In this document: positions 1-8,734 of the stretch, in pieces | How positions within the stretch are numbered: the stretch's first letter is position 1 | Layout of the letters: every line of letters begins with the position of its first letter | NCBI GenBank assembly: GCA_900466745.1 | Contig: UBNE01000034.1 | Coordinates: 194-64,193 of the forward strand | DNA: 64,000 bases | Origin: Hyphomicrobiales bacterium | Lineage (GTDB): Bacteria > Pseudomonadota > Alphaproteobacteria > Rhizobiales > Beijerinckiaceae | Direction of reading: 5' to 3' | Notes under the pieces: generated by a model | Database searches by the model: none | What the model saw: the letters and a program-made list of their open reading frames with translations, nothing else | What the model was told of the DNA's origin: nothing | Made by a program: the position numbers and the translations under genes

Positions 1-656
1 CCCTGCTCGTCGCGGCGATCGCCGTGCCGTTCAACACCGTGGTCGGCATCGCCGCCGCCTGGGCCGTCGCCAAGTTCGAGTTCCGCGGTAAGAACCTGCT
101 GATCAGCCTGATCGACCTGCCCTTCTCGGTCTCCCCCGTCATTTCGGGCCTCGTCTTCGTGCTGCTCTTCGGCGCGCAGGGCTATTTCGGGCCCTGGCTG
201 CAGGCGCACGACATCAAGATCGTCTTCGCGCTGCCGGGGCTGATCCTCGCCACGGTCTTCGTCACCTTCCCCTTCGTGGCGCGCGAGCTGATCCCGCATA
301 TGCAGTCGCTCGGCTCGGCCGACGAGGAGGCGGCGCTGACGCTCGGCGCCTCGCCCTGGCGCACCTTCTTCACCATCACCCTGCCGAATGTGAAATGGAG
401 CCTGTTCTACGGCGTGCTGCTCTGCAACGCCCGGGCGATGGGCGAGTTCGGCGCGGTCGCGGTCGTCTCGGGCAAGATCCGCGGCGAGACCAACACCATG
501 CCGCTGCATGTCGAGATCCTCTACAACGAGTATATGGGGCCGGCCGCCTTCGCCGTCGCCTCGCTGCTGGCGGGGCTCGCCCTCGTCACGCTCGTGCTCA
601 AGACGCTGCTGGAATGGCATTACGGCGACGCCATCGCCGCCAGCCGCCGCCACTGA
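1..656 (+). CDS. cysW: Sulfate/thiosulfate ABC transporter permease CysW (5' truncated)
   Basis: Inner-membrane permease of the sulfate/thiosulfate importer; it would pair with CysT(U), the CysA ATPase and a periplasmic binding protein. The reading frame is open to the left edge (codons in frame from base 3), so the true start lies outside the window. About 217 residues remain of a family length near 285. Hydrophobic membrane segments alternate with the permease EAA loop ([15 protein letters not shown]), which docks on the ATPase. The conserved run [11 protein letters not shown] follows and is typical of CysW. The gene stops 26 bases before cysA, so the two are surely one operon. The call rests on this motif and the cysA neighbour. 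Confidence 0.93.
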   Translation, partial: LLVAAIAVPFNTVVGIAAAWAVAKFEFRGKNLLISLIDLPFSVSPVISGLVFVLLFGAQGYFGPWLQAHDIKIVFALPGLILATVFVTFPFVARELIPHMQSLGSADEEAALTLGASPWRTFFTITLPNVKWSLFYGVLLCNARAMGEFGAVAVVSGKIRGETNTMPLHVEILYNEYMGPAAFAVASLLAGLALVTLVLKTLLEWHYGDAIAASRRH

Positions 657-682
657 CCCCGCACCGGACGAAGGACGCCCTC

Positions 683-1729
683 ATGTCGGTCGCCGTCACC
701 ATCGAAACCATCGAGAAGCGCTTCGAGAACTTCCCGGCGCTGCGCGGCGTCTCGCTCGACATCCAGCCGGGCGAGCTCGTCGCGCTGCTCGGCCCGTCGG
801 GCTCCGGCAAGACGACGCTGCTGCGCCTGATCGCCGGGCTGGAGGAGGCCGATCGCGGCCGCGTGCTGTTCGGCGAGACCGATACGCGCGACCTCTCCCT
901 CCGGGAGCGCCGCATCGGCTTCGTCTTCCAGCAATACGCCCTGTTCAAGACGATGAACGTCGCCGACAACATCGCCTTCGGTCTGCGCTCCCGCCCGCGC
1001 GGGGAACGGCCGGGCGCAAGCGAAATCGGCAGGCGCGTCAAGGAGCTGCTCGAGCTGGTTCAACTGCCGGGACTGGAAAAGCGCTATCCGAGCCAGCTCT
1101 CCGGCGGCCAGCGCCAGCGCGTCGCGCTCGCCCGCGCGCTGGCGATCGAGCCGCGCGTCCTGCTGCTCGACGAGCCCTTCGGCGCGCTCGACGCCAAGGT
1201 GCGCAAGGATCTGCGCGCCTGGCTGCGCGAACTGCATGGCCGCACCGGCCACACCACCGTCTTCGTCACCCACGACCAGGAGGAGGCGCTGGAGCTGGCC
1301 GACCGCGTCGCCATCCTGAACGAAGGGCGCATCGAGCAGGTCGGCTCGGCCGACGACGTCTACGACCATCCGGCGACGCCCTTCGTCTGCGAGTTCCTCG
1401 GCGAGGTGAACAAGCTGCCGGTCAAGGTCGTCGGCAGCCAGGCCTTCTTCGGCGACCGGCCGGTGCTGGGCGGGCTGGCGCAGAACCAGGGCGGGCCGGC
1501 CTCGCTCTATGTCCGCCCGCAGCATCTGCGCATCGTCGACGAGACGCCGCTGGCGCTGCCCGGCACCGTCGAGCATCTGCGCCGCAACGGCCCCCTGCGC
1601 CGGGCCGAGGTCGCGGTCGATGGGCTGAAGAAGCGGCTCGACGTCGATCTCGCCAGCCAGGTGGCGCCGGCGATCGGCGAGCGGGTCAGGCTGCGCATCA
1701 CCCATGGCAATCTGTTCGCGGCGGCCTGA
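683..1729 (+). CDS. cysA: Sulfate/thiosulfate ABC transporter ATPase CysA
   Basis: ATP-hydrolysing subunit of the sulfate/thiosulfate importer on the cytoplasmic face of the inner membrane; 348 residues, a normal family length. The Walker A motif GPSGSGKTT is at residues 37-45, the signature LSGGQ at 139-143 and Walker B ([12 protein letters not shown]) from residue 159. A C-terminal regulatory/TOBE-like region of about 100 residues follows. I chose the ATG at 683 because the reading frame upstream overlaps cysW and carries no family similarity. The protein from 683 begins as CysA proteins normally do, shortly before the first beta strand. It lies 26 bases after cysW in the same operon. Confidence 0.96.
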   Translation: MSVAVTIETIEKRFENFPALRGVSLDIQPGELVALLGPSGSGKTTLLRLIAGLEEADRGRVLFGETDTRDLSLRERRIGFVFQQYALFKTMNVADNIAFGLRSRPRGERPGASEIGRRVKELLELVQLPGLEKRYPSQLSGGQRQRVALARALAIEPRVLLLDEPFGALDAKVRKDLRAWLRELHGRTGHTTVFVTHDQEEALELADRVAILNEGRIEQVGSADDVYDHPATPFVCEFLGEVNKLPVKVVGSQAFFGDRPVLGGLAQNQGGPASLYVRPQHLRIVDETPLALPGTVEHLRRNGPLRRAEVAVDGLKKRLDVDLASQVAPAIGERVRLRITHGNLFAAA

Positions 1730-1756
1730 TCCCCGATTCCCGCGGGAGGCGGGCGG

Positions 1757-1793
1757 GCCGAAAACCGGTTTCCACTTTTCCGCCCGATGCCAT
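1757..1793 (+). repeat. Degenerate partial copy of the 106-bp double-hairpin repeat
   Basis: The stretch after cysA (ccgaaaaccggtttcc, then acttttccgcccgatgc) resembles the second hairpin of the full copies at 7502, 16618 and 41433, with several changes. It is a short relic rather than a full element, so the assignment is moderate. Confidence 0.5.
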
Positions 1794-1858
1794 AGCCTCC
1801 CGACCGAATCCCGGCGGCGATGGACGCGGCCGGTCCCCGGTCCGGACAGGAGATCGCG

Positions 1859-2296
1859 ATGAAAGCACGCGCGAAATGGGTGGAAGGCATGGCCTTCATG
1901 GGCGAGGCCGGCAGCGGCCATGCGGTGATGATGGACGGCGCCCCCGACCATGGCGGCCGCAATATCGGCATCCGGCCGATGGAGATGCTGCTGATCGGGC
2001 TCGCCGGCTGCACCGGCTTCGACGTCGTCAGCATCCTCAGGAAGGGCCGCGAGACCGTGACCGGCTGCGAGGTCGAGGTCGAGGCGGAACGCGCCGCGAC
2101 CGACCCCAAGGTCTTCACCAGGATCCACCTGCATTACCGCATCTCCGGCAAGGGGCTCTCGCGCGCCAAGGCGGAGCGCGCCGTCACATTGTCGAAGGAA
2201 AAATACTGTTCGGCTTCGATCATGCTCGGGGCGACCGCCGAGACGAGCTACGCGCTCGACGTGATCGACGAACTGCAGAAGGACGAAGCTGCATGA
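1859..2296 (+). CDS. OsmC/YhfA-family protein
   Basis: A 145-residue OsmC-superfamily protein. OsmC and Ohr members reduce organic peroxides with two cysteines, whereas the YhfA branch is poorly characterised. The two conserved cysteines are present: C51 in the helix LIGLAGCTGFDV and C117 in SKEKYCSASI. The start at 1859 is preferred to the in-frame ATG at 1820 because a Shine-Dalgarno-like acaggaga sits 5 bases upstream and the extra residues do not look like family sequence. The stop overlaps the ATG of the downstream sulfurtransferase by four bases (ATGA), implying translational coupling. The role is therefore probably thiol or sulfur-stress chemistry, which is inference. Confidence 0.88.
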   Translation: MKARAKWVEGMAFMGEAGSGHAVMMDGAPDHGGRNIGIRPMEMLLIGLAGCTGFDVVSILRKGRETVTGCEVEVEAERAATDPKVFTRIHLHYRISGKGLSRAKAERAVTLSKEKYCSASIMLGATAETSYALDVIDELQKDEAA

Positions 2297-3159
2297 GCCA
2301 GCCCGCATTCGCCGGACTGATCGCCCCCGAGGCCCTCGCCGCCCGGCTCGGCGACGAAAACCTCGTCGTCATCGACATCCGCACCGCCGCCGATGGCGGC
2401 CGGGAGGCGTTCGAGGCCGGGCATATCCCGGGCGCCGTCCATTCCGACTACGCCGCCGATGGCTGGCGCGCCAGGGTCGGCAACGCGCCCGGCATGCTGC
2501 CCGCCGCGGACCACCTCGCCGCCCTCGTCGGCCGCCTCGGCATCAGGCCGGATGACGACGTCGTCATCGTCCCGGCCGGAACGGCGCCGACCGACTTCGC
2601 CGCGGCGGCACGGGTCTACTGGACGCTGAAGTTCATCGGCCACGGCCAGCAAGCCATCCTCGACGGCGGCTTCAGGGGCTGGACCAGCGACCAGCAGCGC
2701 CCGGTCGAGACCGGCCCGTCCCGGCCGAAAGCGGCGCCGCCCTATCCCGTCGTCGCCCAGCAGCACCTGCGCAGCACGACCGACGCGACCCTGATCGCCT
2801 CGCGCAGCAAGCAGGCGAGCCTGGTCGACGCCCGCGGCCCGCGCTATTTCGAAGGCCGCGAAAAGGCGGCCGAGGCGACGCGCGGCGGCCATATCCCCGG
2901 CGCGATCCCGCGCGACTATGCCGGCGCCTTCGAACCCGGCACCGGCCGGCTCAAGCCGCGCGCCGAGCTGGAGCAGCTCTTCGCCGCGGTGCCGCAGGGG
3001 CCGGCGATCTCCTATTGCAACACCGGCCATTCGGCTGCGGCGAACTGGTTCGTGCTGTCCGAACTGCTCGGCCGCGAGGAGGTCGCGCTCTATGACGGCT
3101 CGATGACCGACTGGACGCAGGACCCGGAACGCCCGGTGGCGACGGGACCCGCGGGCTGA
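2293..3159 (+). CDS. Two-domain sulfurtransferase (rhodanese/SseA family)
   Basis: A 288-residue protein with two rhodanese domains, as in thiosulfate and 3-mercaptopyruvate sulfurtransferases. The N-terminal domain (about 10-140) lacks a catalytic cysteine in its loop (VPAGTAPTD). The C-terminal domain (about 165-285) carries the loop YCNTGHSAA with C242, the expected persulfide site. The loop CNTGH differs from classical rhodanese CRxGVT and from SseA CGSGVT, so the sulfur donor cannot be named. It overlaps the OsmC-like gene by four bases and follows the sulfate importer genes, suggesting a shared role in sulfur assimilation or sulfur-stress response. Confidence 0.88.
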   Translation: MSQPAFAGLIAPEALAARLGDENLVVIDIRTAADGGREAFEAGHIPGAVHSDYAADGWRARVGNAPGMLPAADHLAALVGRLGIRPDDDVVIVPAGTAPTDFAAAARVYWTLKFIGHGQQAILDGGFRGWTSDQQRPVETGPSRPKAAPPYPVVAQQHLRSTTDATLIASRSKQASLVDARGPRYFEGREKAAEATRGGHIPGAIPRDYAGAFEPGTGRLKPRAELEQLFAAVPQGPAISYCNTGHSAAANWFVLSELLGREEVALYDGSMTDWTQDPERPVATGPAG

Positions 3160-3185
3160 GCGACCCAACACGCGCCCTGCCCTGA

Positions 3186-3240
3186 TCCTGCGAGACGCGA
3201 GCTTTTTCGGCTCGCTCCTCGGGATGAGGGCTCGCATGTC
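3186..3240. repeat. REP-like intergenic palindromic sequence
   Basis: Between the sulfurtransferase and rimO lies a palindrome-rich stretch (gcgagctttttcggctcgc, then ctcctcgggatgagg). It has the look of dispersed extragenic palindromes common in Hyphomicrobiales. No open reading frame of interest covers it. Confidence 0.35.
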
Positions 3241-3357
3241 GGCTCCGAGCATCGGCCTTCGGAATTGCCAAACAGCTTGAAAAGGTTCAAAGGAAGCGCC
3301 GCCTGCGCGTCGCGATGCGCCGGCGGCTCCCGACATATTGGACACAAGCATCAGCCG

Positions 3358-4677
3358 ATGAACGCCGTCGCGCCGAAAATCTCCTTCGTCTCGCTGGGCT
3401 GCCCGAAAGCCCTCGTCGATTCCGAGCGGATCATCACCTCGCTGCGCTCCGAGGGCTACGAGCTCTCGAAGAGCCATTCCGGCGCCGATCTCGTCATCGT
3501 CAACACCTGCGGCTTCCTCGACAGCGCAAAGGCCGAATCGCTCGAGGCGATCGGCTCGGCCATGGCCGAGAACGGCAAGGTCATCGTCACCGGCTGCATG
3601 GGCGCCGAGCCGGAGCAGATCCGCGACGTCTTCCCGAACGTGCTCGCGATCACCGGCCCGCAAGCTTATGAGAGCGTCGTCTCGGCCGTGCATCAGGCCG
3701 TGCCGCCCAAGCACGACCCCTTCGTCGATCTCGTCCCCGACCAGGGCGTCAAGCTGACGCCGCGGCACTACGCCTATCTCAAGATTTCAGAGGGTTGCAA
3801 CAATCGCTGCACCTTCTGCATCATCCCGAAGCTGCGCGGCGACCTGGTCTCTCGGCCGATCGGCGAGGTGCTGCGCGAGGCCGAGAAGCTGGCCAAGGCC
3901 GGCGTCAAGGAACTGCTGGTGATCTCGCAGGACACCAGCGCCTATGGCCTCGACATCAAATACGCGCCGTCCCTGTGGAAGGACCGCGAGATCCGCACCC
4001 GCTTCTTCGAGCTCGCCCGCGAGCTCGGCCAGATGGGGATGTGGGTCAGGCTGCACTATGTCTATCCCTACCCGCATGTCGACGAGGTCATCCCGCTGAT
4101 GCAGGAGGGCGTCGTGCTGCCCTATCTCGACATCCCGTTCCAGCACGCCTCGCCGAGCGTCCTCAAGGCGATGCGCCGGCCGGCGCATCAGGACCGCACG
4201 CTCGACCGCATCCGCAAATGGCGCGAGATCTGCCCGGATCTCGCCATCCGCTCGACCTTCATCGTCGGCTTCCCCGGCGAGACCGAGGAAGACATGGACA
4301 TCCTCGTCGACTGGCTGAAGGAAGCGAAGCTGGAGCGCGTCGGCTGCTTCAAATACGAGCCGGTCAAGGGCGCGCCCGCCAACGCGCTCGGCCTTGCCCT
4401 CGTCCCGGAGGAGGAGAAGGAGGCACGCTGGCACCGCTTCATGAAGACCCAGGCCGAGATTTCCGCCCGCATCGTCAAGGGCCGCGTCGGCAAGCGCATT
4501 CCTGTCATCATCGACGAGGCCGGGCCGAGCGTCGCGAAGGGCCGCTCGAAATGGGATGCGCCGGAGATCGACGGCAACGTCTATGTCGCGAGCCGCCGGC
4601 CGCTGCGCCCGGGCGACATCGTCACGGTCAAGATCGAGCGCGCCGACGCCTACGACCTGCACGGCGTCGCGGTCTGA
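3358..4677 (+). CDS. rimO: Ribosomal protein S12 methylthiotransferase RimO
   Basis: Radical-SAM enzyme that adds a methylthio group to the conserved aspartate of ribosomal protein S12. The predicted 439 residues match the usual length near 440. The N-terminal UPF0004 domain holds the second iron-sulfur cluster ligands C15, C51 and C80. The radical-SAM CxxxCxxC cluster is C147, C151 and C154 in [15 protein letters not shown]-terminal TRAM domain (about 375-439) closes the protein. RimO rather than MiaB is indicated by the N-terminal [12 protein letters not shown]. The ATG at 3358 is chosen because an in-frame start at 3265 would add about 31 residues without family character. Confidence 0.96.
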   Translation: MNAVAPKISFVSLGCPKALVDSERIITSLRSEGYELSKSHSGADLVIVNTCGFLDSAKAESLEAIGSAMAENGKVIVTGCMGAEPEQIRDVFPNVLAITGPQAYESVVSAVHQAVPPKHDPFVDLVPDQGVKLTPRHYAYLKISEGCNNRCTFCIIPKLRGDLVSRPIGEVLREAEKLAKAGVKELLVISQDTSAYGLDIKYAPSLWKDREIRTRFFELARELGQMGMWVRLHYVYPYPHVDEVIPLMQEGVVLPYLDIPFQHASPSVLKAMRRPAHQDRTLDRIRKWREICPDLAIRSTFIVGFPGETEEDMDILVDWLKEAKLERVGCFKYEPVKGAPANALGLALVPEEEKEARWHRFMKTQAEISARIVKGRVGKRIPVIIDEAGPSVAKGRSKWDAPEIDGNVYVASRRPLRPGDIVTVKIERADAYDLHGVAV

Positions 4678-4925
4678 GCACGATGGGGCCGGCTCGGGGC
4701 CGCAACGCCCTCAATCGAAGGCGCAGAGCCGGCGGACCGGCCGGCCGCCGCATGGCGCAGCCGCACCGGGCCCGGAATGCGCATCCGCTCCTGCAGGACC
4801 GGCATGCGGATGGCGGAGGCTGCGGGATCTTCCGTGCCCCGCTCCCGGAGCTGCTGTGCCAGCGCAACGCCGGAAAGACCTGACATACCGAGAAGAAAAA
4901 TGACTGCCTGAAACCGGGTCGACAT
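4650..4925 (-). CDS. Possible small exported protein, antisense to the rimO tail
   Basis: A 91-residue reading frame whose first 24 residues form a convincing signal peptide: MSTRF, a hydrophobic core [14 protein letters not shown], then ALA before QQ. The start codon is preceded by cagga about 9 bases upstream. The C-terminal half is rich in R, P and A and looks less protein-like, and the last 28 bases overlap the end of rimO on the other strand. No family is recognised. It may be a genuine small periplasmic protein or a chance frame in GC-rich DNA; the signal peptide is the only positive evidence. Confidence 0.38.
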   Translation of the reverse strand: MSTRFQAVIFLLGMSGLSGVALAQQLRERGTEDPAASAIRMPVLQERMRIPGPVRLRHAAAGRSAGSAPSIEGVAAPSRPHRAQTATPCRS

Positions 4926-5102
4926 GACTGTCGTCCTGAAATGCGAGTCGGCGTTGCGCTGGCTCCCATTCGTCGCGGCGACATCGCCGCAGGTTCACGG
5001 CTTCGGCAAAATTGCGCCCCGCGCGGCAGGGCGCATCAGCGGGTCACCCCGGGCGAAGCCCTTGGGTCCGATCTTCGATCGGCCCAAGGATAAACTCCGC
5101 GC

Positions 5103-5177
5103 AGATCCGGGACCCATGGCTGAGCGCTTCCGAAGACGGTTCAGGCCTGGATCCCGGGTCAAGCCCGGGATGACCGC
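5103..5177. repeat. REP-like element, copy with clear match to 42111-42195
   Basis: The rimO/oxidoreductase gap (4926-5203) holds an imperfect palindromic element. It starts agatccggga and contains ggatcccgggtc, then gcccgggatgaccg. The same order of words occurs at 42111-42195 (agatccggga, ggatcccgggtc, gcccgggatggccg). A looser palindrome also precedes it at about 5037-5095. No gene was seen in this gap. Confidence 0.6.
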
Positions 5178-5203
5178 GTGGTTCCGCGCAGAATCGACCC
5201 GGC

Positions 5204-6178
5204 CTAGGGAATCAGCACCGTCGAGCCGGTCGTGCCGCGCGACTCCAGCGCGCGATGCGCCTCGGCGGCGTCCTTCAGCGGGAAGGTGGCGTTGACCGGC
5301 ACCTTGATCTTGCCGGAGAGAACGGCGTCGAACAGGTTCTTCGCCATCGCGACCAGCGTTTCGCGCTTCGCGGTATGCGTCATCAGGGTCGGGCGCGTGA
5401 CATAGAGCGAGCCCTTGGCCGAGAGGACGCCGAGATTGAAGGCCTCGACCGGGCCGGAGGCGTTGCCGAAGGAAACCATCAGGCCGAAGGGCTTCAGCGT
5501 GTCGAGCGACTTCATGAAGGTGTCCTTGCCGACGCCGTCATAGACCACGTCGCAGAGCGCCCCGCCGGTGATCTCCCTGACCCGCGCGACGAAATCCTCC
5601 TCGCGATAGTTGATGACATGGTCGGCGCGATGGGCCTTCGCCAGCTCGACTTTCTCTTTCGAACCGGCCGTGCCGATCACGGTGGCGCCCAGCGCCTTGC
5701 CCCATTGGCAGAGGATCAGGCCGGTGGCGCCGGCGGCGGCGTGGACCAGGATGGTGTCGCCCGGCTTCACCTTATGGGTCCGGTGCAGCAGGTATTCGGC
5801 GGTCAGGCCCTTCAGCATCATGCTGGCGGCGGCCTCGTAGGAGATGCCCTCCGGCAGCGCGACGGCGTTCGCCGCCGGCACGATGCGCTCCTCGGCATAG
5901 GCGCCGAGCCCCGAGACCACGGCGACACGGTCGCCGGCCTTGAACTCCGTCACCTTCGGCCCGACGGCGAGCACCTCGCCGGCGCTCTCGTTGCCGAGCG
6001 TGAAGGGCAGTTGCGGCGCGGGGTAGAGCCCCGAGCGGAAATAGGTGTCGATGAAGTTGAGGCCGATGGCGCGGTTGCGGATCAGGATCTCCCCCGGCCC
6101 GGGCTCAGGCAGCGCGACGTCCTCGAACACCAGCACGTCCGGCCCGCCGGTCTTGTGCGCGCGAATGGCTTTGACCAT
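5204..6178 (-). CDS. Zinc-independent NADPH:quinone oxidoreductase (QOR family, MDR superfamily)
   Basis: A 324-residue medium-chain reductase of the quinone oxidoreductase branch, which reduces quinones or activated alkenes with NADPH. A GroES-like N-terminal domain (about 1-115) is followed by a Rossmann domain with AAAGATG at 147-153 and the run VIGTAGSKEK for NADPH. The zinc-binding cysteines of alcohol dehydrogenases are absent. The start at 6178 is preferred to the ATG three codons earlier (6187) because the Shine-Dalgarno-like gaggga lies 10 bases before it but would abut the earlier one. It is divergent from the hydroxylase gene at 6314. The substrate is unknown. Confidence 0.92.
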   Translation of the reverse strand: MVKAIRAHKTGGPDVLVFEDVALPEPGPGEILIRNRAIGLNFIDTYFRSGLYPAPQLPFTLGNESAGEVLAVGPKVTEFKAGDRVAVVSGLGAYAEERIVPAANAVALPEGISYEAAASMMLKGLTAEYLLHRTHKVKPGDTILVHAAAGATGLILCQWGKALGATVIGTAGSKEKVELAKAHRADHVINYREEDFVARVREITGGALCDVVYDGVGKDTFMKSLDTLKPFGLMVSFGNASGPVEAFNLGVLSAKGSLYVTRPTLMTHTAKRETLVAMAKNLFDAVLSGKIKVPVNATFPLKDAAEAHRALESRGTTGSTVLIP

Positions 6179-6313
6179 GGAATGCATCTCCCTCGATGAA
6201 TGGCCCGAGCATAGTTCATCGCGCATGCAAGCAGCATCCTCGCGCAACGCAAGCCGCCCCTTGCGACTTTGCGGCCCGTGGCCAAAACGCCGCGCATCGG
6301 CTAGCGAGAAGAC

Positions 6314-7504
6314 ATGAGCACGCATGCCGACGAACCGCTCGATATCGCCGTCGTGGGCGCCGGCCCCGTCGGGCTCGCCGCGGCGCTGGCGCTGGCGACG
6401 GAAGGGCGCAGCGTCGCCCTTCTCGGCCCGCTGGCGACGCCCCGCGACGGACGCACCGTCGCCCTGCTCGACAGCTCCTGGCGCCTGCTCGCCGAGCTCG
6501 GCGTCCGGGACGCGCTCATGGACAAGGCGGCGCCGCTCGCCGTGATGCGGCTGGTCGACGACAGCGGCAGCCTGTTCCGCCAGCCCCCGGTCGAGTTCCG
6601 CGCCTCCGAGATCGGGCTCGACGCCTTCGGCTGGAACGTCGAGAACGCCGATCTGACCAAGGCTTTGGCCGCGGCCGCCGGGGCACGGCCGGGCCTGCGG
6701 CTGCTGCCCGGGCTCGTCCGCGCGATCGCCCCCGGAGACGGCGCGGTCGGGCTCTCCGGCGACGGCTTTGCGCCGTTCAGGGCGCGTCTCGTCATCGGCG
6801 CCGACGGGCGCAATTCGCAGGTCCGGGCCGCCGCCGGGATCGCGAGCCGCGACTGGCGCTATCCGCAGGTGGCGCTGACCGGCATCTTCGAGCACCGCCG
6901 CGACCATCGCGAGACCTCGACCGAATTCCACACCCGCAAGGGTCCCTGCACGCTCGTCCCCCTGCCCGGCCGGCGCTCCTCGCTGGTCTGGCTGCTCGAT
7001 CCCGCGGCGGCGGAAGCCGTCGCGGCCCTAGACGATGCCGGCTTCGCCCGCAGGGTCGAGACGCAGGTGCAATCGCTGCTCGGCGCGATGCGCCTCGTTG
7101 GGGCGCGCGGGCGCATCCCGATGGGCGGGCTCTCGGTCGATCGCTTCGCCGCCGGCCGCATGGCGCTGATCGGCGAGGCCGCGCATGTCTTCCCGCCGAT
7201 CGGCGCGCAGGGGCTCAATCTCGGCCTGCGCGACGTCGCGGCATTGCGCGATGCCGTGACCGGGAGCGACGATCCGGGCAGCGAGCGGGCGATGGCGGCC
7301 TATGACGCGGCGCGGCGCACCGATGTCCGGCTGCGGACCGGCGCGGTCGACGCGCTGAACCGCACGCTGCTGACCGGTCTTCTGCCCGCCGACCTGATGC
7401 GCGGCGCAGGGCTATTGGCGCTGTCGCGGATCGGGCCGCTGCGGCGCTTCGTGATGCGGCAGGGTTTGGCCGGCGGGGCCGAGACGCGCCGCAGCGCCGT
7501 CTAG
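6314..7504 (+). CDS. FAD-dependent UbiH/UbiF-type hydroxylase
   Basis: A 396-residue flavin monooxygenase of the UbiH/COQ6 family, whose members hydroxylate the aromatic ring during ubiquinone synthesis. The N-terminal dinucleotide-binding motif GAGPVG is at 15-20. Mid-protein RLVIGADGRNS is the DG motif. The second FAD motif is LIGEAAHVFPPIGAQG with E288 and H291. Many UbiH proteins have D or N at the E288 position. Assignment to a specific ubiquinone carbon is not possible from sequence alone. Its TAG stop is formed by the first bases of the 106-bp repeat that follows. It is convergent with the CoA-transferase gene. Confidence 0.9.
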   Translation: MSTHADEPLDIAVVGAGPVGLAAALALATEGRSVALLGPLATPRDGRTVALLDSSWRLLAELGVRDALMDKAAPLAVMRLVDDSGSLFRQPPVEFRASEIGLDAFGWNVENADLTKALAAAAGARPGLRLLPGLVRAIAPGDGAVGLSGDGFAPFRARLVIGADGRNSQVRAAAGIASRDWRYPQVALTGIFEHRRDHRETSTEFHTRKGPCTLVPLPGRRSSLVWLLDPAAAEAVAALDDAGFARRVETQVQSLLGAMRLVGARGRIPMGGLSVDRFAAGRMALIGEAAHVFPPIGAQGLNLGLRDVAALRDAVTGSDDPGSERAMAAYDAARRTDVRLRTGAVDALNRTLLTGLLPADLMRGAGLLALSRIGPLRRFVMRQGLAGGAETRRSAV

Positions 7505-7607
7505 ATCATCGCGCGTCCTTTCGGACGCGGTAACGATGATCTATCCCATTGCTGGCGCATCGGATTTTTCCGAAAAGTGGATTCCACTTTTCGGTCCGAT
7601 GCTCTAG
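7502..7607 (+). repeat. 106-bp double-hairpin intergenic repeat, copy A
   Basis: Two tandem stem-loops. In the first, atcatcg (7505) pairs with cgatgat (7534), with inner stem cgcgtcc/ggacgcg around tttc. In the second, gcatcgga (7557) pairs with tccgatgc (7595), with inner stem ccgaaaagtgg/ccacttttcgg around att. The element ends in tag at both edges. It fills the entire gap between two convergent genes and gives each its stop codon (TAG at 7502 on plus, TAG at 7606 on minus). Near-identical copies lie at 16618-16723 and, inverted, at 41433-41535. Confidence 0.92.
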
Positions 7608-8725
7608 CGCTCCTCCAGCACCGTTTTGGTATCGGCGCCGCTGGCCGCGACACGGCGCATGCCGGCCACCTGCGACCGGAACACCGGCGCCAATGGCAGG
7701 GGCGTCGAGACCAGCCTACGGCCGCCGGGCTCCTCGGCTTGCGCATCGAGCAGGCCGCGCGCCGTGACGTGGGAATCGGCCATCGCCTCTTCCAGCGTGC
7801 GTACGACGGTGCAGCAGCAATCCAGCGGTTCGAGCCTCGCGCGCCAATGCGCGGCGCTCTCGCCGGCGATGATCGCGGCGACCGCAGCCCGCGACGCCTC
7901 TGGGCGGCGGCGGTCGTCGCGGAAAGTCTCGTCGAGCCCGATGCCGTCGCAGAACGCCTGCCAGAACTTCGGCTCCAGCGCCCCCACCGCGAGGAACCAG
8001 CCATCGGCGGTGGCGTAGAGGCCGTAGCGCGGGCTCGCCCCCGTCAGCAGCCCCTCGCCGCCCTCGGGAAAGGAGCCGGTGGCCTGGCCCTGCGCCAGCC
8101 CGTACCAGGCGAAGGTCGGCATGGCGTCGGCCATGGCGATGTCGAGATGGCAGCCCTGCCCGCTGCGCCCGCGCTCCAGCAGCGCCAGCAGGATGTTGAG
8201 CACGGCCGGCATGGTGCCGCCGGCGATGTCCGCCACCAGCGGCGGCGGCAAGGGCGGCGGCGCCCCGCGCTGCAGCGACTGGCCGAGCAGGCCGCCGATC
8301 GCCTGGTAGTTGATGTCGTGCCCGGCCTCCTGCGCCCGCGGCCCGGCCTGGCCATAGCCGCTGATCGAGCAGTAGATCAGCCGCGGGTTGAGGCGCTTCA
8401 GCGCCGCGTAGCCGAAGCCGAGGCGCTCCATCACGCCGGGCCGGAACTGCTCGATCAGGATATCCGCCTTGGCGATCAGCGGGTTCAGCCGCTCCAGCGC
8501 ATCGGGCGCCTTCAGGTCGATCTCGATGCTCTGCTTGCCGCGGTTGAGCACGGCGAAAGGCGCCGCCGTCTCGCCGAAGCGGGGCGGAAAGCCGCGCATG
8601 TCCTCCCCGCCCGGCCGCTCGACCTTGACGACGCGGGCGCCGGCCTCCGACAGGAACAGGCTCGCCAGAGGGCCCGGCAGCAGCGTCGAGAAGTCGAGGA
8701 CGAGCAGGTCGTCAAGCGGCGGCAT
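7604..8725 (-). CDS. CoA-transferase family III protein, alpha-methylacyl-CoA racemase-like
   Basis: A 373-residue CaiB/BaiF family protein. Family III enzymes transfer CoA through an aspartyl intermediate, while the AMACR branch epimerises 2-methylacyl-CoA. The N-terminal motif LDFSTLLPGPLASLFL and ARVVKVERPGG are family hallmarks. AMACR-type signals are visible: H136 in GHDINY and D166 in PPLVADIAGG, matching the acid/base pair region of racemases. This makes racemase more likely than transferase, but it is not decisive. The stop codon lies in the 106-bp repeat. It sits 9 bases after the AEC transporter gene and is probably co-transcribed with it. Confidence 0.88.
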   Translation of the reverse strand: MPPLDDLLVLDFSTLLPGPLASLFLSEAGARVVKVERPGGEDMRGFPPRFGETAAPFAVLNRGKQSIEIDLKAPDALERLNPLIAKADILIEQFRPGVMERLGFGYAALKRLNPRLIYCSISGYGQAGPRAQEAGHDINYQAIGGLLGQSLQRGAPPPLPPPLVADIAGGTMPAVLNILLALLERGRSGQGCHLDIAMADAMPTFAWYGLAQGQATGSFPEGGEGLLTGASPRYGLYATADGWFLAVGALEPKFWQAFCDGIGLDETFRDDRRRPEASRAAVAAIIAGESAAHWRARLEPLDCCCTVVRTLEEAMADSHVTARGLLDAQAEEPGGRRLVSTPLPLAPVFRSQVAGMRRVAASGADTKTVLEER

Positions 8726-8734
8726 CGGCGGCCT

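Noticed and set aside
620..2308. Long minus-strand frame antisense to cysA and the OsmC-like gene
   Set aside because: Its coding strand is the mirror of conserved genes, it has no recognisable family, and such long antisense frames are common in GC-rich DNA.
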